Below, piece by piece: positions 46,708-57,520 of a stretch of 64,000 nt of DNA. This DNA is from Epiperipatus broadwayi. Its lineage: Eukaryota; Onychophora; Udeonychophora; Euonychophora; Peripatidae. The stretch is from NCBI GenBank assembly GCA_028023455.1, contig JAQFVV010012476.1, forward strand, positions 5,161,094 to 5,225,093, given 5' to 3'. How positions within the stretch are numbered: position 1 is the first letter of the stretch; each line of letters starts with the position of its first letter. The position numbers were made by a program, and so were the translations under genes. The notes under the pieces were generated by a model. The model saw nothing but the letters and a program-made list of their open reading frames with translations. It was not told the origin of the DNA and made no database searches.

Positions 46708-46823
46708 CTTATTGCTTGATCATTCAAAAAAAATTTACCACTGAAGGTGGCAAAGGTCGAACGATGATCCTCTGAGTTCCAGAATCTGCAACTCTATTAT
46801 TGTATTAAGACTATACCATGTAA
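46708..46823 (-). repeat. tRNA-like repeat family B
   Basis: 'gcttattgcttgatcattca', 'ggtggcaaaggtcgaacgat' and 'gagttccagaatctgcaact' are a minus-oriented family B unit. A further part-unit lies at about 47075-47125. Confidence 0.5.
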
Positions 46824-48964
46824 TACTAAATCATCCATGTGCTTTATTACTGTTACACAATGCTTTATTTATCACCCTCTTTTACAGTTTACAGTTTCAA
46901 TTGCCCCAGCAATCTTCTTCAGAACTTTTATATCTCCTAACTTCAATTGCTAAATAAACTATATAGGGCAATATAATAAGATGGTGTATTACTCAGGAAG
47001 TCATGTGTAATGGAATGACTGAAAGGAACTACAAGTGAAACTGGACTAAACCTCTTAGTAAAAATAATCAAATAGTTTGTTACTCAGAAATTCATAAAAA
47101 TAATAATAACACTAGAAGATGTAGAGCTGATGAGAAAAATTAACAAGGCAGCTTCTATAAATCAATGGAAAGATTCTATAATAAATAGACAATCTACTAA
47201 TATCAATCTACACAGTATCTGAAAAATCATGTGACATCCATTTCTTATCTGAATAAGTTCATTTGATAATGATTATAATTTAAGTAATCAAAAATACATT
47301 TGTATAATTTTTATATTATTACTGCTGTAGATTTTTTTAAAAAGTACACACAAATTTTATATACACTTTTTACAAATAAACCACATGGTTTAACTATCAG
47401 ATATACATAATAATTATTTCACTCTACTTTAAAAACACTATCCTATGTAAATGCAGAGAACATCACTATATATCCAGGTCTTCTATAAATATTTTGATTT
47501 AGATTGTCAATCCCACACTTCACATAGTGTTGGCATACACCCACATCATATTTTGACCATAATTTTCTTCAGTAGGTATCTTAGGCATTGATTAAAGTAT
47601 TTGGTCCAATCTTTATCTAGTTTTTTCAACTAGTTATACTTTTTATTATCAAAGATCACATTAAATCTTATGGACCATATTGCTTTCAATGTATGTATTA
47701 TTGCCAATGTGTGGATTAAAGTTGATAAATCATAACTCAGGCACTTAATATATTAAAACCCTTATTTAAGAGTGGTCAGAAAATACTGGTTTATATAAAT
47801 ATAAACTCTAAGCATAAGCATATATTTATGCTTTTAAATTGATACTCATGGAGAAGAGCACAGAGATTTTAAAGCACATGTTTTGAGAAAATGTTTCTTA
47901 TTTATAACATTATTGTAATTGAAAACTATTATATATATATATTCCATTTTGAAAGTTGAGTTGAAAATGATTATGAATATAATCAAAAATATTTCTTTAT
48001 GAGTTTTTATTGAGTTTTTATTTATATTGTATTATAAATTGTTTACCGTTGTTTGGAATATATTTAAGTTTCGTTATTATATATATATATTTGTAATGGA
48101 CAATTAATTATTTTAGATATACATATATTTGCTTATGCCTGAGTATTAATTATATGCTGGATATTTCCATATTCTAATATTAAATATTGAATTTCTTAGA
48201 AAAAATGTAAACTTTATTTCAACTTTCCAAATGCATTTAATTGTTAGAATAACATAAATTATTATATGATTTTTAAAAAGTGTGTTTTACTTAGTATGAA
48301 ATGGAATAACCCTAATTAAGTTTTCATTTGATACTTATGAAAGATTTTGTGATAATGCTGCTAAATCAAAAATTAGATTACATTACTTATAGTTTGTCCA
48401 ATAGATGGAGCCTCTTGTATTTTAAAAACAGCTGCATTTGTATAATACAATAACAAAAGTAAATTATATAAAAAACACAGTTTTTTTAATCAGAGACATT
48501 AGTGTATATAAGCTGCTAAAGATAAGTAATTTTTGTTTATTTTTTATTTAAACCATTACATATATAATATTGATAAATAAATAAAATTTATCTGTAAATG
48601 TAAATGTTTTTTAAGCATAATTTGAAAATAATTTGAGATTATAAGCATGCATTTGGAGCATTAATTAATTCAGATTTTTTATTCACTTTTTTATTACTTA
48701 ATTTTTTTAAAAATATTTTTAATTATTTCTACATATATACAAGTTTTATGATTGCTTATAATTATTTAGCTCTGAAGCTAGTATTTGCTACTATACTTAA
48801 ACATCAACTCATACAGTATTTATTGTCTAAAAAAACTATAATATGATAATTCTAACTAAATAATTTTCCCTTACACCTAATTTTTCACTAAATAATCATA
48901 AGCAATGAAAACATTAAAAATAATGTTTCTATAATACATATATAGAATTTATACTTTTTTCATG
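46824..48964. other. AT-rich sequence, no gene seen
   Basis: About 2.1 kb with no recognised feature besides the small family B fragment noted above. Confidence 0.4.
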
Positions 48965-49500
48965 AATGTTTAGTTTTAATAAAGAATGGAAATTAAAAGA
49001 TTATATCCATGTGAACAAAGATAACTTTAATAAATCTTTAGATATGGGCAAAAAACTATCAATTACTACTAATTGATAATCCTCCCAAACCTAAACAACT
49101 TTTTTTATTAATATGAAATAGCTCATTTGTTGGGGCTTATTGAAGTAAAAGGGGATCTCTTTCACTTCAAACACACTTTTTATAAAGATTTAATGCCATA
49201 AAGTTATTTTATAAGTGTCATAATGTAGAAAAATAGCATCTTTCTTGATATACTGCAAATAATAATTGATCTTCTCCAAAGAGTCGTATATGTTGAATTT
49301 ATATTTTTAAATATGTTTAGTTTTAATAAAGAATGGAAATTAAAAGATTATGTCTATGTAAACAGAAGTATCATTATCTTTTGATGTTGCCAGGAAACTA
49401 TTGATTACTACTAATTGACAATCCTCCTGAGACTAAACAAGTTTCTCCATTAATCTATAATAGTTCATTAGTTAGGATTTATTGAAGTAAATTAGCATAG
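48965..49500 (+). repeat. family E repeat, two copies
   Basis: 'tttagttttaataaagaatg' followed by 'gaaattaaaagattat' occurs at about 48970 and again at about 49318. Each is followed by 'caattactactaattgataa' or its variant and 'acctaaacaa'. Period about 350 bp, as at 42.1-42.9 kb. Confidence 0.6.
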
Positions 49501-49838
49501 CTCAATATCTTTTAGATAGGAAAAAATAATACTGGTGATAAGAATCAAGAATAGAATGGTTATATTTTATTCTTTATTTTTAATAATAGTGTTATTTATT
49601 CATAGCCTAAAAGAGAGTGGTTTGTTCATATATATATTGCTATGAAATATTTTTATTTTTTCACAAATGCATACCAACAGTTTACTTTATTGAAATGCTA
49701 AATATATTTTTAAAAATCATTTTCTTAACAAATCAAAAGAAAAAAGTGAGAAGAGGAATTAAAAGTAGAAATACATACAAGTGTCAAAAGTATACTCAGT
49801 TTAACTAATTCTGTTAAATAATATATATATATATATTC

Positions 49839-49935
49839 TCACGTGTCATAGCATCAGCCGGGAAGTGAAACCACCAACCCGGGACAACTACTTGTAAAGC
49901 AGCTGCTGCTGACCTCTCGGCCACCCATGCTTGAT
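49839..49935 (-). repeat. tRNA-derived SINE
   Basis: The minus strand reads 'agcatgggtggccgagaggt', an anticodon-arm-like 'ctgctttacaagtag', 'tgtcccgggttggtgg' and 'cccggctgatgctatgacac'. The B-box is mutated. Flanks are AT-rich, so the target-site duplication is unclear. Confidence 0.75.
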
Positions 49936-50414
49936 GTAAAAAATATATATTTAAACTCTATTTTCAACATTTTACATATATAATTTTTGATCAGGGTGTG
50001 CATATTACAATCAACACAATAAAGTCAAAATTCATACCTATTATAGGAAGACAAATATCTAACCTAAAAAAATATTTTTTAATTCTTCTGGCTAATATAT
50101 ATTCTTCTATGTGAGGACTTCTGTACAGTACCCATGTTATGCATAAATTTTTAATGCATAGAATTTTTGAGAGTCACTGTCAAGACTCTACTAAATAAGT
50201 TGAAATACTGGAAGTTAGTCATTGTAACAAACAGCTAATCAAACACCATTAGGAATTTTATATATAATAATAAATAATCAAAGACATATCAAATAACAGT
50301 TAAGCACACTGTAGCTAAGATAACATTATGGATCATTGTATGTAAATAAAAAGTATAATTTTTTTAATGTGTATATAGTACTTATTACTATAGCTAATTA
50401 TGATATATGATATG

Positions 50415-50716
50415 TAATATAGGGTATATGAGCACAGACTTTCAGATGACCCATCACTCTCCACTCTATCTAATATCACTGATACACTCAAGCACATATA
50501 TGCTGAAAAGATAAATAATCACCAATATACGTATTTCATGCTAAACCAGCAATCATCAGTTGGTCCAGATTATCATCTCCCACACATATATACTATAAGT
50601 GCTCAGATATATATTAAGATAGACAATCTTCATACTTTAATGACCAGGCTCCAATCTACTACACCCTCCAATTCTTCAACCATCCATCCAATTGAAAATC
50701 TGATGATGGAATGCTC
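50415..50716 (-). mobile_element. family A hammerhead element with target-site duplication
   Basis: A 10-bp duplication 'atatgatatg' flanks it exactly (50405-50414 and 50717-50726). Internally it has the family A order on the minus strand, 5'-truncated relative to the 54-kb copy (starts near 'gagcattccatcatcagatt') and ending 'ctcatataccctatatta'. 5' truncation plus target-site duplication indicates retroposition. The plus-strand frame 50538-50780 is a shadow. Confidence 0.8.
50516..50572 (-). ncRNA. hammerhead ribozyme, intact core
   Basis: Same elements as at 33241: stem I TAATC-TGG-ACCAA / TTGGT-GATTA, CTGATGA, TGCT-GGTTT-AGCA stem II with a T-T base mismatch, GAAA, TA-CG-TA stem III, cleavage after UA. 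All conserved core bases are present. Confidence 0.8.
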
Positions 50717-50999
50717 ATATGATATGATAAAATTGAAGATTCTAATTAAAAGTTCCAAAATTGATTCTCAGCTAAAGTAGTGTTTAAAAAAATGTAGTCC
50801 AAATAAATTCTCAATCTGCAAGTAAGGTACATATCACATGATCTAGATTTTATCATTATTCATTTAATCCAAAACTATTATGGTATTTTTAAACCATCCT
50901 CAAATGTTTAGTGGTGGAAACCTAATAGTTTCTCCACATTTTAATTCAATGACTATATTATTTGATTAACTTTTTGTTAAAACAAAATCAAATGAATAA

Positions 51000-51240
51000 A
51001 TAATGGAATGATTATATAGTTACATGGAAGTTTATAAAAAGTTCAAATACCAAAACTGGAATCAATCCAAGAGTCTTATGTTCCAATGTTTGATACTCTG
51101 CCATTGTGTTTAACCATATAGGGGTAAAATAATAACTGAATGATTTATGGATTAGAAAGTTCATAAGAAGTTTGAACAATGACCTTGGGCTCCAAAGTCT
51201 GCCACTTTATGCACTAAAACAAAAGAATAATGGATACAAC
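51000..51240 (-). repeat. two family B tRNA-like units
   Basis: 'gtttataaaaagttcaaata' with 'ttccaatgtttgatactctg', then 'ttcataagaagtttgaacaa' with 'gggctccaaagtctgccact', both minus-oriented, about 120 bp apart. The frame at 51172-51357 is a shadow. Confidence 0.55.
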
Positions 51241-53031
51241 ATAGGAAATATGTTAGAACAGAGAAAGGAAAACTACATGATATCAATATTAATTTATATA
51301 AACACACCAATAGTATATTTGTATCTTTTAAATTTTATAGATTATGCAATTGCATGATGGGAATATTATTTAAATTAAATGCATGAGATTAAATGATTAG
51401 TTAGTCTCTGTTTAGAAATTTTCAAGTAGTGAGTGAAGACTTTACATAACTGAATAAGTATCATGTGCACATAGGGCTTGATCTCATGTTTTAATTTTTG
51501 TAATAGTATTTGTAATTAGCTCTGTCTTAGAATTGAAAGTAAAATAGCAACTTTTGAAACCCCAAAGTAAAGAAGATGAAAGTTGTGGTTCTATTATTTG
51601 GGAAAAGCCCCCTTCCTACTCCATCATTCTCTATATACTACAAATAAGTTCATTTAAAAAAAGGCATACGCAAGTGAGTTATCAAATAAACAGGATAATG
51701 GTTCGGTGTGTATAGTGCATGGGCGTACTTTTTGATTTGCAGATAATCATTACAGAACTCATTTCTAGGGTATTATTATAATCATTGTGGTTGCTGTTAT
51801 TAATAGTAGTGGTAGTAATATTTGGTTTGCTTTCTTATCTTTGTTTATTTATTTTGAAGTTAAAATATCATAAATTATTTGTAAGTAGCTCTACTAATGA
51901 CTGCATTAAATACGATACTTCAGTAAGTTTGATTAATCCTGGACAGTGAAATAAAAAATTTATCTATATATTTTACTCCATTTTTATCACATTGTAAACA
52001 CGTGACGTCAATCTTAGAGATTTTTGTTCTAGTTTAAATAAAGAAATTGATAGAAAGACAATGAGATTGATTCCAATTAAAAAATCAAAATATTTAGGTT
52101 CTAAAAACAAATGATAAAGCTTTTTAGTATTCTAAAGATTATTGAACAAAATATTGAGCGGAAATCATTGTGGGGAGTTGTTGGATGTGCTATTTCGTAA
52201 TCATTACAATATTTGATTTGTTTTCAGATAAAGGAAGAGAGAGATAACATTGAATATGTGTTTTTTTGTTAATTACGTTAGAAATAAATTCATGAGGTTA
52301 TTGCGGCTGAGAGTCGGTTGGTGTAATTTAAGACTTTAATTAAGCATACGCATATATAATATATAATTTATGTGTAACCAAATTCAAAAATCGGTAGATA
52401 TTTTTATTAATTCTTCATTCTTCTAATCATTTTTAATTAAATTAATAGAAATTCAATTGCGTATTAATGGGGGAAGGGGGATTATTCTTAAATAATTCAG
52501 TATATTTATCAGTGGGGGAAGGGGACTTATTCTTAAGTAATTCACTATATTTCCTAACTACTCTGTAAGTTTTAAATAGTGAATTAATTTAACATTTCTA
52601 CTGCTTGAACTGTTTTTCAAATAAAAGCTAATATTTTTTTTCATCAATTCTATATAAAAGTCTTTATTGATTTTCTTTTTATTTAATTAAGAATTCTAGA
52701 ATAAATTCAAAAAAAGCAACAGTAAGGCAAAATGCTTTGAAATAGCTATAGATCCGATTATTTCGTTTATTTTTAAGAAATAAAAAGAACTTTGATTGAG
52801 CTTTGCAAAAAAGTGTAGTAAAAAGGCTTTAAAATTTGGCAATAATGAAAACTTAATTCCAGATTAATAGACATTGTTTTAAAAGCAAAAGCTACATGTA
52901 TGTTAAATTCTCTACTCGAATACAGATTGGAAAAACAAAGCGTCGGAGAAATGTGAAAAATAATATCGAATCATCATTGGTGGCAATTTATTTTAGCATG
53001 TCACTATTTAAAATTAAGTTGTACCCTAGAG
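51241..53031. other. AT-rich sequence with one small duplication
   Basis: A G-rich block 'gggggaagggg..ttattctta' with its following 'aattca.tatatt' occurs twice at about 52467-52550 (imperfect 45-bp tandem repeat). No gene seen. Confidence 0.4.
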
Positions 53032-53500
53032 CAGGGGTGGTCAACTTTTGTGTTCATAAGATCTACTTTTATTTTAAAAATGTGTTGCGATCGACTTGTT
53101 GTCATAGGCGTAGTCTAAGTGAAGGGAGGTGTGAAATACATATTATTTTTATATATCTACCTAATATAAAATAACAGTTATTTAACGGGCCAAAAAACTT
53201 ATGTCCGGAGGAATTAAAGCAACATGTGTAATTATTAACAATATTTATTAATTCACATTAGCTACATTAAATCAAGATTAAAAATATTATTTTCAATAAT
53301 GATACGGCTTAGAGGACTTCACCTATCTAGAATTGAAAAACAATTAGAACAAAAACAAAAATAACAAAAAAAAACTTGAAAATCTTGACTTAATTTGTTT
53401 CACTCGTTATCCGATACCTCTTGCCAGATTGGCCTCGTGATCGACCGAAAATGCTTTGCGATCGACTGGTGGATCACGATCGACTTGTTGGACACCCTTG
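53032..53500. mobile_element. hAT-type MITE
   Basis: An 8-bp target-site duplication 'ccctagag' (53024-53031 and 53501-53508) flanks terminal inverted repeats CAGGGGTGGTCAAC and (reverse complement of the right end) CAAGGGTGTCCAAC, two mismatches in 14. The 8-bp duplication and CAGGGGTG...CAAC ends are typical of hAT non-autonomous elements. Inside, 'gcgatcgactt'-like words recur near both ends. No transposase ORF, so it needs a hAT transposase in trans. The open frame 52896-53174 crosses its boundary and is spurious. Confidence 0.85.
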
Positions 53501-53538
53501 CCCTAGAGGACTTTTTTTTATCTTAAGATAAAATATTA

Positions 53539-53615
53539 CACAGAGGCTAAACTTTCCATACAGTAGCGTCACTCAGTGCAAACCAGAGTAATCAATGGAT
53601 GCCAGAAGGCTTTTA
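53539..53615 (-). repeat. family C fragment
   Basis: 'actttccatacagtagcgtc', 'actcagtgcaaacc' and 'agtaatcaatggatgccaga' match the end of the family C body. The sequence just after it (53614-53641) is identical to 57540-57567. Confidence 0.5.
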
Positions 53616-53830
53616 TAAATTATATTTTATTTACAAAGCAAGTTACCAATATCTAAATTAAACATCAAAATCAATAAACATATGCATGATCAACAAGACA
53701 TTGCCAAAACAAATCAAGTTATCCATTATCCCAATATCTAATAGTACAATCTGTACACTAGTGTCTATAAAACTAAGCAATGGATGAAATGCCTGTTAGA
53801 TATAAGCTTAACTCTACTATAATATTCTAG

Positions 53831-54577
53831 GGTATATGAGCACAGACTCCTCATACTTTAATGGACAGGCTTCAATCTACTCCTCACTCCAACTCTTCAA
53901 CCATCCATCCAATTAAAAATATAATGATGGAATGCTCAAAGGCCACCCTGAGGCCGAGATTCTTGTCACATTCATGTTAACCCAAGGTCAATCTGACCCC
54001 TCATGTACAGGACATAATCCATTTAATACATATATAAGGGGGGGGCAGACATCTCTACTATGTAATAACTGAAATACACAGGCTTATTATATATCTGTGT
54101 CTATATATGTAATATATAGGGTATATGAGCACAGACTTTCACATAACCCACCACTCTCTACACTATCTCATAACACTGATACACTTGAACACATATACGT
54201 TGAAAAAATAAATAATCACCAATATAAGTATTTCATGCTAAACCAGCAATCATCAGTTGGTCCAGATTACCATCTCTACACATATATGCTACAAGTGCTC
54301 AGATATATATTAAGATAGTCAATCCTCATACTTTAATGGACAGGCTTCAATCTACTCCTCACTCCAACTCTTCAACCATCCATCCAATTGAAAATCTGAT
54401 GATAAAATGCTCAAAGGCCACCCTGAGGCCGAGATTCTTGTCACACCCATGTTGACCCAAGGTCAATCTGACCCCTCATGTACAGGACATAATCCATTTA
54501 ATAAAGTCTGTGCTCATATACCCTATATATTACATATATAAACACAGGTATATAATAAGCCTGTGTATTTCAGTTAT
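53831..54577. mobile_element. compound family A insertion with 13-bp duplication
   Basis: 'tataatattctag' flanks it at 53818-53830 and 54578-54590. It holds an internally deleted minus-strand copy (53831-54050), then a fuller minus-strand copy (54063-54500), and ends with a plus-oriented terminal segment (54505-54579). That segment is an inverted repeat of 54063-54137 (about 75 bp, with 'aaatacacaggcttattata' on the left arm). Deleted, full and inverted pieces inside one target-site duplication suggest insertion of a multimeric template with template switching. Confidence 0.75.
54213..54269 (-). ncRNA. hammerhead ribozyme, intact core
   Basis: As at 33241 and 50516. Stem III is TA-CT-TA, so the A-U and U-A pairs are kept with a different 2-nt loop. 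CTGATGA, GAAA, the cleavage-site UA and both stem I segments are intact. The loop-only change in stem III against the other copies fits selection on pairing, or chance. Confidence 0.8.
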
Positions 54578-54590
54578 TATAATATTCTAG

Positions 54591-56052
54591 ATAATGGCAC
54601 AGAAGAAACAACTACTCTCAAAACTTTATATATAAAATATTTAAATATTCATTCAGCACTAGAGCCATATTATTTATAAAGATATAAACATTAAACATGC
54701 TTAAGAATGTATTCACTACAAAAACAAAATCATTATAAAATGAAGTCATATGAATTTATAACTGGAACTAACCAACAAACTCAAGCTAAATGTATCAATA
54801 ATATCTCACTTGCTATGGTATAAGCCAAATTCCATATATATAAAATAAATATTTATTACTATTTAAACAATCATTATTCAAAAAGATAAATATCACTAAA
54901 TAACACAGATTATAAATTTCATAATCTATATTGAAATGTGACATTTATAAAATAACATAAACTCTCATTTATTATAGCTGTATTATTTTTTAACATTATA
55001 TTTAAAACATTTTGAAAATATTACTTGCATATAGCTTTGATAATTATGCACATCTTTGATTGATCCAATATTTAAGAATTGACAATTTATATTTGAATAA
55101 AGATTTATAAGTTGTTTTGTAATTTTAATTTGTTTACAAGTAGATGTCCAAATTTAAGCTAAAGCAGATAATCCTTCTTTCATAGTGGCACTTCATTTGA
55201 AATATAGAAGATAAACCTAAATGAAGATATAGAAAAAATCATGATTTTTCCAGCAGTTGGTGATTAAGAAGTAATTCTATTTATGATAAATGAAAACATG
55301 AAGAAGTAGATTATCCATTAGAGTCTTGGCTTCCCAAATTTTGGGAATAAAAACTATTTGTTTACGGGTTCATTTTGAGAGTTTTAAAATCCAATGTTTT
55401 CTTTTAAATTTAATAGCTGATGATTCTGTTCACATGATTCAAACAGTTTTTTGATAAGAAATCATTCTTGGCTACTTATCAATAAAACAATAAATAGTGC
55501 TTCAGTCTATTTAAAAGTGCATTTAAAAAAAAATAATTGCCAATTCTTTAAAATTAATATTTTTAAAACAATTGAATTTTTTTTTAAATTATTGTTTAAC
55601 AAAATCAATTTTTATTTATAAAAATATTGTATAATGTCTTTCAAATAGTAATAATAACAATTAAGGATTTTGCACTCATAAATTAATAAAATTTCTTTCT
55701 ATACATTTACTTAATTTATATGGCAATAAAATACTATTCCAAAGGAATATATTATTTCAATATATAATTAATTTCAATTATAATTTTGTTAAAAAATAGT
55801 TTTATTTTTGTCAAAGACATTCAGACTGAAGGTCACATATATGAAAAAATTAATTTTGCAAAATTAGCCATGATTTAATTATATTAATTGACTATAGAAA
55901 ATTTTTTTGTTACATTAGTAATTGATTGAAGAATATAAGATATACTTTTATTTTCAAGGATAATTTCTTTGTTTCAAAGATCTTTAATCTTTTCCATGTC
56001 TACTTTGGTCTGGACCTGAATAGTGCTGCCAATATTGTTTTGTTTACAATGA
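54591..56052. other. AT-rich sequence, no gene seen
   Basis: No feature recognised in about 1.4 kb. Confidence 0.4.
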
Positions 56053-56215
56053 TTATATTTCACAGTGGCAAAACTTTTTATACAGTAGTGCCTCTCAGTG
56101 CAAGCCAGAATAATTAATGGATTTGTGTATGAAAACAGCTTGTGTAAGCATAAAGAATGGTGTCATGTGATCTATGAATTGATCTATGACTTTTATTTTG
56201 ACTATTTGTGATCAC
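56053..56215 (-). repeat. family C fragment plus shared tail
   Basis: 'aactttttatacagtagtgc', 'ctctcagtgcaagccaga' and 'ataattaatgga' are minus-oriented family C. They are followed by a plus-oriented tail 'gtaagcataaagaatggtgt', 'catgtgatct' and 'tgacttttattttgac', which also ends the 12.65-kb element. The frame 55926-56117 is a shadow. Confidence 0.5.
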
Positions 56216-56555
56216 ATGATGTTTGATCATTTAATGATTTTATTTCAGACTGCTGATTACTTTATATTAATTACTCATTTGGTCTGTTTGACTTCTAACT
56301 TTTAATGATAATTAATCTATATACTATTTTATTTATTTCTGTAATTTGATGGCAGGTAAAAGTCACAAAATAAAAATTTCAAAAACTCATTGCGCAAATG
56401 CAGTAGCAGTATTTTATTTTATGTTTATCAAGATTATAATTAAATTGATAAAAAATCAAGTCATATGACCTAATTTTAATAAAGCTCCTATTTACAAATG
56501 TTATATATAGAGTAAGTTAAAAAACAAACTTATGAAGCTTCAAAAATACCCTCAA

Positions 56556-56595
56556 CCTCAGACCGCGGTTTCTGCCTCTAGCGTCATCAGTGAGG
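56556..56595 (-). ncRNA. hammerhead ribozyme in inverted arm
   Basis: Complement of the direct motif: CCTCA, CTGATGA, weak stem II, GAAA, C/G-rich short stem III, GTC, TGAGG, all intact on the minus strand. Confidence 0.75.
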
Positions 56596-56660
56596 TGCTA
56601 GGGAATAAAAATACTAGAACTAGTCCAGCATTTTATCAATGCCTAACCCTAACCCTAGCA

Positions 56661-56700
56661 CCTCACTGATGACGCTAGAGGCAGAAACCGCGGTCTGAGG
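56661..56700 (+). ncRNA. hammerhead ribozyme, monomer 1
   Basis: Stem I CCTCA/TGAGG pairs perfectly. Core CTGATGA (56666-56672), stem II GCT-AGA-GGC with a C-A mismatch at its base, GAAA, stem III CC-GC-GG (2-nt loop) after the A-U closing pair, and cleavage-site GTC just before TGAGG. Very short stem III is a known trait of PLE and retrozyme hammerheads, which are thought to cleave as dimers. Confidence 0.8.
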
Positions 56701-57030
56701 TTGAGGGTATTTTTGAAGCTTCATAAGAGTTTGTTTTTTAACTTACTCTATATATAACATTTGTAAATAGGAGCTTTATTAAAATTAGGTCATATGACTT
56801 GATTTTTTATCAATTTAATTTTAGTTTTTTGCTATTAATGCTTTGGCGATTTTATATTGCTAGAGCTATTAATATATGGTGTATCTGAACTTAGTTCAGT
56901 CACATACGGCTATTTGAGTTAGATAGCTGGATTTTTGGACATTTAAATGTCTGAAAGTTTCAGATTTTCTTCTCAATAGTTAGGCATTGATAAAATGCTG
57001 GACTAGTTCTAGTATTTTTATTCCCTAGCA

Positions 57031-57070
57031 CCTCACTGATGACGCTAGAGGCAGAAACCACGGTCTGAGG
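57031..57070 (+). ncRNA. hammerhead ribozyme, monomer 2
   Basis: Same as monomer 1 except CCACGG for CCGCGG, a change confined to the stem III loop. All core bases are kept. Confidence 0.8.
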
Positions 57071-57400
57071 TTGAGGGTATTTTTGAAGCTTCATAAGAGT
57101 TTGTTTTTTAACTTACTCTATATATAACATTTGTAAATAGGAGCTTTATTAAAATTAGGTCATATGACTTGATTTTTTATCAATTTAATTTTAGTTTTTT
57201 GCTATTAATGCTTTGGCGATTTTATATTGCTAGAGCTATTAATATATGGTGTATCTGAACTTAGTTCAGTCACATACGGCTATTTGAGTTAGATAGCTGG
57301 ATTTTTGGACATTTAAATGTCTGAAAGTTTCAGATTTTCTTCTCAATAGTTAGGCATTGATAAAATGCTGGACTAGTTCTAGTATTTTTATTCCCTAGCA

Positions 57401-57440
57401 CCTCACTGATGACGCTAGAGGCAGAAACCGCGGTCTGAGG
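57401..57440 (+). ncRNA. hammerhead ribozyme, monomer 3 (partial)
   Basis: Identical to monomer 1 across the motif. The monomer itself stops about 60 bp later at the element boundary. Confidence 0.8.
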
Positions 57441-57520
57441 TTGAGGGTATTTTTGAAGCTTCATAAGAGTTTGTTTTTTAACTTACTCTATATATAACAA
57501 GATTATAATTATATATTTTT

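Larger units (their letters stand above)
56443..57497 (+). mobile_element. retrozyme-like hammerhead array, 370-bp monomers
   Basis: A 14-bp duplication 'caagattataatta' flanks it (56429-56442 and 57498-57511). From left to right: an inverted partial monomer (to 56643), a short junction, then direct monomers starting at 56661 and 57031 (period exactly 370 bp) and a third partial from 57401. The direct monomers differ by very few bases. Each begins with a hammerhead motif, and a fourth motif lies in the inverted arm. There is no ORF. Tandem ribozyme-bearing monomers of a few hundred bp inside one target-site duplication is the described layout of animal retrozymes, which yield small circular RNAs and need a reverse transcriptase in trans. 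Confidence 0.85.
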
